A DNA stretch of 64,000 nucleotides from Desulfonatronovibrio magnus (GTDB lineage: Bacteria; Desulfobacterota; Desulfovibrionia; Desulfovibrionales; Desulfonatronovibrionaceae), in contig NZ_KN882176.1 in assembly GCF_000934755.1 (NCBI RefSeq), positions 119,804 to 183,803 on the forward strand, in the 5' to 3' direction. Numbering within the stretch: position 1 is the first letter of the stretch; the number at the start of each line of letters is the position of its first letter. Positions 61,609 to 64,000 of this stretch are shown piece by piece. The translations under genes were made by a program, and so were the position numbers. Below the pieces are notes generated by a model. That model was not told where the DNA came from, did not search any database, and saw only the letters and a list, made by a program, of their open reading frames with translations.

Positions 61609-61962
61609 CTAATGGCAGAATTGGCAGCTGGTCATTGTCAAGCCAGGCTGCGGACCGCCTGCCTTCCAGTGTGGGCAGTCAAAATCCCGCATGTCCTGCA
61701 TGAGGCAATCGCTTCTGAACTTGACGCATGCGAAGAGACAATCCATGTCCCCCGGAGGGCACAGGGCTTCGCACTGGTCCCGTTTAGCATCACAGGCCCG
61801 CAGGATGCTCCTGAACGTTTCGTTGCAGCAGTTGTTGCAGTCGATCAGGTCGGGGCAGCCGTGGACGCAGTCGATGTAGGTGCCAGTGGCGGCATGAAGG
61901 TTGGGCGTTGCCATGAACAGTAAGGCCAGGGCCAGGAAGGTGGTCAGGAATAGTTTTTTCAT
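61609..61962 (-). CDS. Secreted cysteine-rich protein
   Basis: I use ATG 61962, which gives MKKLFLTTFLALALLFMATP as signal peptide and a suitable distance from AAGGGA; an ATG two codons earlier is possible. The mature part of about 90 residues contains 14 cysteines in repeated pairs (DCVHGC, DCNNCC, CEALC, DCLFAC, SCQFCH), so it is probably a disulfide-rich exported protein. It is not a cytochrome: the final CQFCH fits CxxCH, but only one such site is present and there is no other heme context. The family is unknown. Confidence 0.65.
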   Translation of the reverse strand: MKKLFLTTFLALALLFMATPNLHAATGTYIDCVHGCPDLIDCNNCCNETFRSILRACDAKRDQCEALCPPGDMDCLFACVKFRSDCLMQDMRDFDCPHWKAGGPQPGLTMTSCQFCH

Positions 61963-62036
61963 TATCATTTCCCTTGTGGTGCAGACAGTGTAAAAGTGTT
62001 GATCAACCAAAAATTCCAGGCAAGCTCCAAAGTACC

Positions 62037-62486
62037 TCACCGTCCGGAGCGGACCGGCCACACGTGGTAGGTGCGGGTCTTGAGGAAGTTGTATACGGTG
62101 CCGTTGTGCATGTTCACAAACCACGCGATGTCCGTGGGGGGCGCGTCGGTCGTACTGGACCAGTAGGGGGAGTACTGGATCCCGGTAAAGGGATGTCCGC
62201 CTTGCATTGCATGGGATAAAGCCACAAGTTCATCCATGCTCGGCAGTCGCCATCCGCCAATACCGGAGATGCTGAAAGACTCGCACCTGGACACGGCGTC
62301 CTCCCAATTCAATCTGCCGAACGGATCGGCATCCTTGGTCCACATCAGCCTCGTCATCGTATCCGTCACCGTCCCGTCCCCATTGTCCACAAACCTCTGG
62401 GCAAAGGCCGACCCTGAAAGGACTAAGGAAATCAGGCAGAGCATCAGGGCCACGGTCACAATAGTCACCCTGGAAATTTTTATCAT
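62037..62486 (-). CDS. Secreted DUF1566-domain protein
   Basis: The 149-residue protein has a signal peptide (to about residue 29, SGSAFA) followed by a DUF1566 domain: RFVDNGDGTVTDTMTRLMW, LNWEDAVSRCESFSISGIGG, WRLPSMDELVALS and YWSSTT, AWFVNMHNG, VWPVRSG. Such domains resemble C-type-lectin-like folds and are found on exported proteins of Desulfobacterota. GGAG stands before the ATG. It lies between two other small secreted-protein genes on the same strand. Confidence 0.85.
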   Translation of the reverse strand: MIKISRVTIVTVALMLCLISLVLSGSAFAQRFVDNGDGTVTDTMTRLMWTKDADPFGRLNWEDAVSRCESFSISGIGGWRLPSMDELVALSHAMQGGHPFTGIQYSPYWSSTTDAPPTDIAWFVNMHNGTVYNFLKTRTYHVWPVRSGR

Positions 62487-62522
62487 GTTCTTTCTCCGTG
62501 TGTTGTTGAATGTTTAGAACGC

Positions 62523-62855
62523 TCAGTTGCATTGCCCAATGGACCCGAAAGCGCAGACCCGTCCATCAGGCCAGATAGCCTTGCTTAAGTCAGCGCCGGT
62601 TAAATCAACACCGGTCAGATCAGCCCCGTATAAATAGACGTCAATGAGATTGGCGTTTCTGAGGATGGTGTTTCGAAGATTGGCGCCCTTCAGGTAGGCA
62701 CCCTGCAAATTGACACCTTCCAGGTTGGCATTGCTTAAATTGACCCCAGGGCATTTTGTATAGGCCTGGATCGGACAGCCGTCGACGACCAGCTGAGCAA
62801 ATGCCGGTACGGTCAGTAAAAAAAAGCAGATAGATAAAATGGTGGTTTTGATCAT
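62523..62855 (-). CDS. Secreted pentapeptide-repeat protein
   Basis: The 110-residue protein has a signal peptide (MIKTTILSICFFLLTVPAFA) and about ten pentapeptide repeats of the A(D/N)LxX kind (VNLSNANLEGVNLQGAYLKG, ANLRNTILRNANLIDVYLYG, ADLTGVDLTGADLS), which form a right-handed quadrilateral beta helix. The ends have cysteines (DGCPIQAYTKC and VCAFGSIGQC) that could cap the helix by disulfides. AAGGAGA precedes the ATG. The function of exported small pentapeptide proteins is unknown. Confidence 0.85.
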   Translation of the reverse strand: MIKTTILSICFFLLTVPAFAQLVVDGCPIQAYTKCPGVNLSNANLEGVNLQGAYLKGANLRNTILRNANLIDVYLYGADLTGVDLTGADLSKAIWPDGRVCAFGSIGQCN

Positions 62856-63353
62856 TACGTATCTCCTTAATTGAGCTAAAATTGTTCAGGAACATCCCGT
62901 TTTAAACTTAAGCACTATCTATGCCATACAATAAAATTGTTAAATATCAGCATATTACCAGCATTGCCAACAGAACTGACTCTTAAGTTTGCGCCAACAA
63001 GATTGGCAGCAGTTGGCACTTTATCTTGTGTCCAGCGTGTAGAACTGCGAGACAGGCCAAAGTTCTGTCCTTAGGATGTACAATACACTGCCTTGGGGGG
63101 AAGTTACAAGAAATTTATTGCGGCTGGAGTGGAGGTGAAGGCAGTCATAGCTGCATTTTGACAGGATGATTTGAGTGTCCAGGCTGAGGATACATGGAGT
63201 CAAGACTACGTGCATGTTCTGACAGAAGTCCAAACCTACCTGAATTGTCAAGATTTCTTTTGTCAGTCTTCAGAAATCATGGGCCAAGACTGCCCCAGAA
63301 ATTAGCCGTAGGCTTGGGTAACCGTCATGAGCGTGGGACAACCATCATAATTT
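62856..63353. other. Intergenic region with a pentapeptide-gene remnant
   Basis: On the leftward strand, near 62965-63020, the reading TAANLVGANLRV resembles pentapeptide repeats and may be a remnant of a duplicate of the neighbouring gene. The rest has no gene or strong structure. Confidence 0.4.
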
Positions 63354-63665
63354 TCAGACAGAATGCAGGACTTGTGATGTCAAGGGACGTACATCTTTCC
63401 AGTCGCTGGAAAGATGTTCTGCACGCCAAAGATCGTAGCTCTTCTGGAGGTTGAGCCACAAGCCTGGTGTCGTGCTTAGGGCTCGTGAGAGCCTAAGGGC
63501 CATGTCAGGAGTCACTGAGCCTCGTTCATTCAATATCTTTGACAAGGTTTTTCTGGATACGCCAAGTGTTTCAGACATGCTGGTTATAGAAATGTTTAGT
63601 GGTTCCAAATAATCTTTCTTCAGAATATATCCGGGATGGGATGGCTGTCTTTTCATTGTCATCAT
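63354..63665 (-). CDS. higA: HigA-type XRE antitoxin
   Basis: I choose ATG 63665, spaced well from AAAAGG; ATG 63656 (MKRQPSHPGYIL) is the minimal start. The protein of about 100 residues has the XRE helix-turn-helix ISITSMSETLGVSRKTLSKI, then VTPDMALRLSRALSTTPGLW and LNLQKSYDLWRAE, the signature of VapI/HigA antitoxins. It neutralises the HigB toxin encoded just upstream and should repress the operon. Gene order toxin-antitoxin is typical of HigBA. Confidence 0.9.
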   Translation of the reverse strand: MMTMKRQPSHPGYILKKDYLEPLNISITSMSETLGVSRKTLSKILNERGSVTPDMALRLSRALSTTPGLWLNLQKSYDLWRAEHLSSDWKDVRPLTSQVLHSV

Positions 63666-63677
63666 AATAGTCACCTT

Positions 63678-63956
63678 TTAATGGTAATCATCATAGTCAA
63701 CGACATAAGCATCGCTATCTATGAATTTAAAAAATATTCTCCAATTTCCCGAGACCCGGACGGAATATTGTCCCTTAAGTTTTCCTGATAGCTTATGCAG
63801 GTAGGACCCTGGGAAGTTCATATCAATTATGTCATTTGCAGCGTTCAGTCGATCCAGGATTCTGGATATTTTGTCTGCATGCTCGGGACTAATGCCTCTT
63901 GTTGATCCATAATAATAAAATACTTCAAGTCCCTTATGCTTAAAGGATTTAATCAT
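63678..63956 (-). CDS. higB: HigB/RelE-type toxin
   Basis: The 92-residue protein is a RelE-fold mRNA interferase of the HigB kind (plasmid maintenance 'killer' family): MIKSFKHKGLEVFYYYGSTRGI, HADKISRILDRLNAA, and the YSVRVSGNWRIFFKF strand with the catalytic-region Arg and Trp. HigB cleaves mRNA in the ribosome. It lies 12 bases before the antitoxin start and shares its promoter to the right of 63956. Confidence 0.92.
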   Translation of the reverse strand: MIKSFKHKGLEVFYYYGSTRGISPEHADKISRILDRLNAANDIIDMNFPGSYLHKLSGKLKGQYSVRVSGNWRIFFKFIDSDAYVVDYDDYH

Positions 63957-64000
63957 ACAGAATTATGTAACCGCAATGGTTACGAATGTCAACCTTTGAA

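Noticed and set aside
61609..61962. Multiheme cytochrome call for the Cys-rich protein
   Set aside because: Only one CxxCH is present although there are 14 Cys; the pairs lack the histidines needed for heme c.

Overview
The window looks like chromosomal DNA of a sulfate-reducing Desulfovibrionales-type bacterium (Desulfobacterota), perhaps a haloalkaliphilic genus. This is inferred from gene content: a hemA / ccsA-like / precorrin-2 dehydrogenase cluster typical of organisms that make heme through siroheme, a tripartite TRAP operon, GGDEF-EAL and HDOD signalling proteins, lysine-2,3-aminomutase-family and type I glutamine synthetase genes, and a tmRNA encoding the tag AKNNEYAMAA. No rRNA, tRNA or CRISPR array is visible. 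The species assignment is not firm.

Layout. 0.2-0.9 kb: PIN toxin / antitoxin pair. 1.2-7.8 kb: a catabolic operon with a YheO/DauR-type regulator, RidA, a D-cysteine desulfhydrase / cysteate lyase-type PLP enzyme, a TRAP transporter and an amidase. 7.8-15.7 kb: scattered genes (secreted proteins, YbfB-type MFS transporter, monoheme cytochrome, Tat-exported aldo/keto reductase, RRM protein) separated by repeats, a candidate structured RNA and transposase debris. 15.8-17.6 kb: a HydH/ZraS-type sensor kinase. 17.6-39.6 kb: a defence island. 39.6-44.2 kb: the NtrC-type response regulator that is the likely partner of the kinase, then GGDEF-EAL and HDOD proteins. 44.6-47.8 kb: glutamine synthetase and an aminomutase. 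49.3-57.9 kb: tetrapyrrole genes, GT9 glycosyltransferase, moaA, alr, a DMT transporter and plsC. 59.4-64 kb: DedA protein, tmRNA, small secreted proteins and a HigBA-type pair.

The main discovery is the operon at about 22.5-35.7 kb. It encodes an SF1 (UPF1-like) helicase with a C-terminal DUF559/Vsr-like nuclease, a membrane-anchored coiled-coil protein, a membrane-anchored coiled-coil protein fused to a McrB-type AAA+ domain, a DUF2357 (McrC-like) protein whose nuclease residues look degraded, a divergent Hsp70/actin-fold protein, and a zinc-ribbon protein. This fits the CoCoNuT (coiled-coil nuclease tandem) branch of McrBC-derived type IV restriction, which is predicted to act on RNA or the translation machinery. 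The membrane anchoring and apparent nuclease relocation are unusual details. It is flanked by an AbiL/RloAB-type ATPase-TOPRIM pair enclosed in direct repeats, a HIRAN protein, and a second ATPase-TOPRIM (DUF4276) pair. The island appears to separate a sensor kinase from its response regulator.

Intergenic DNA is full of modular repeats. A palindromic unit of about 50 bp, with AGTTACT/AGTAACT ends and a CCCGGGCGGCCCGGG core, precedes several interchangeable cassettes. A second hairpin family, CCCAGTGAAAT/ATTTCACTGGG, occurs around the island and has inserted into a decayed REP-associated-type (Y1) transposase gene. Heptanucleotide low-complexity repeats fill other gaps.
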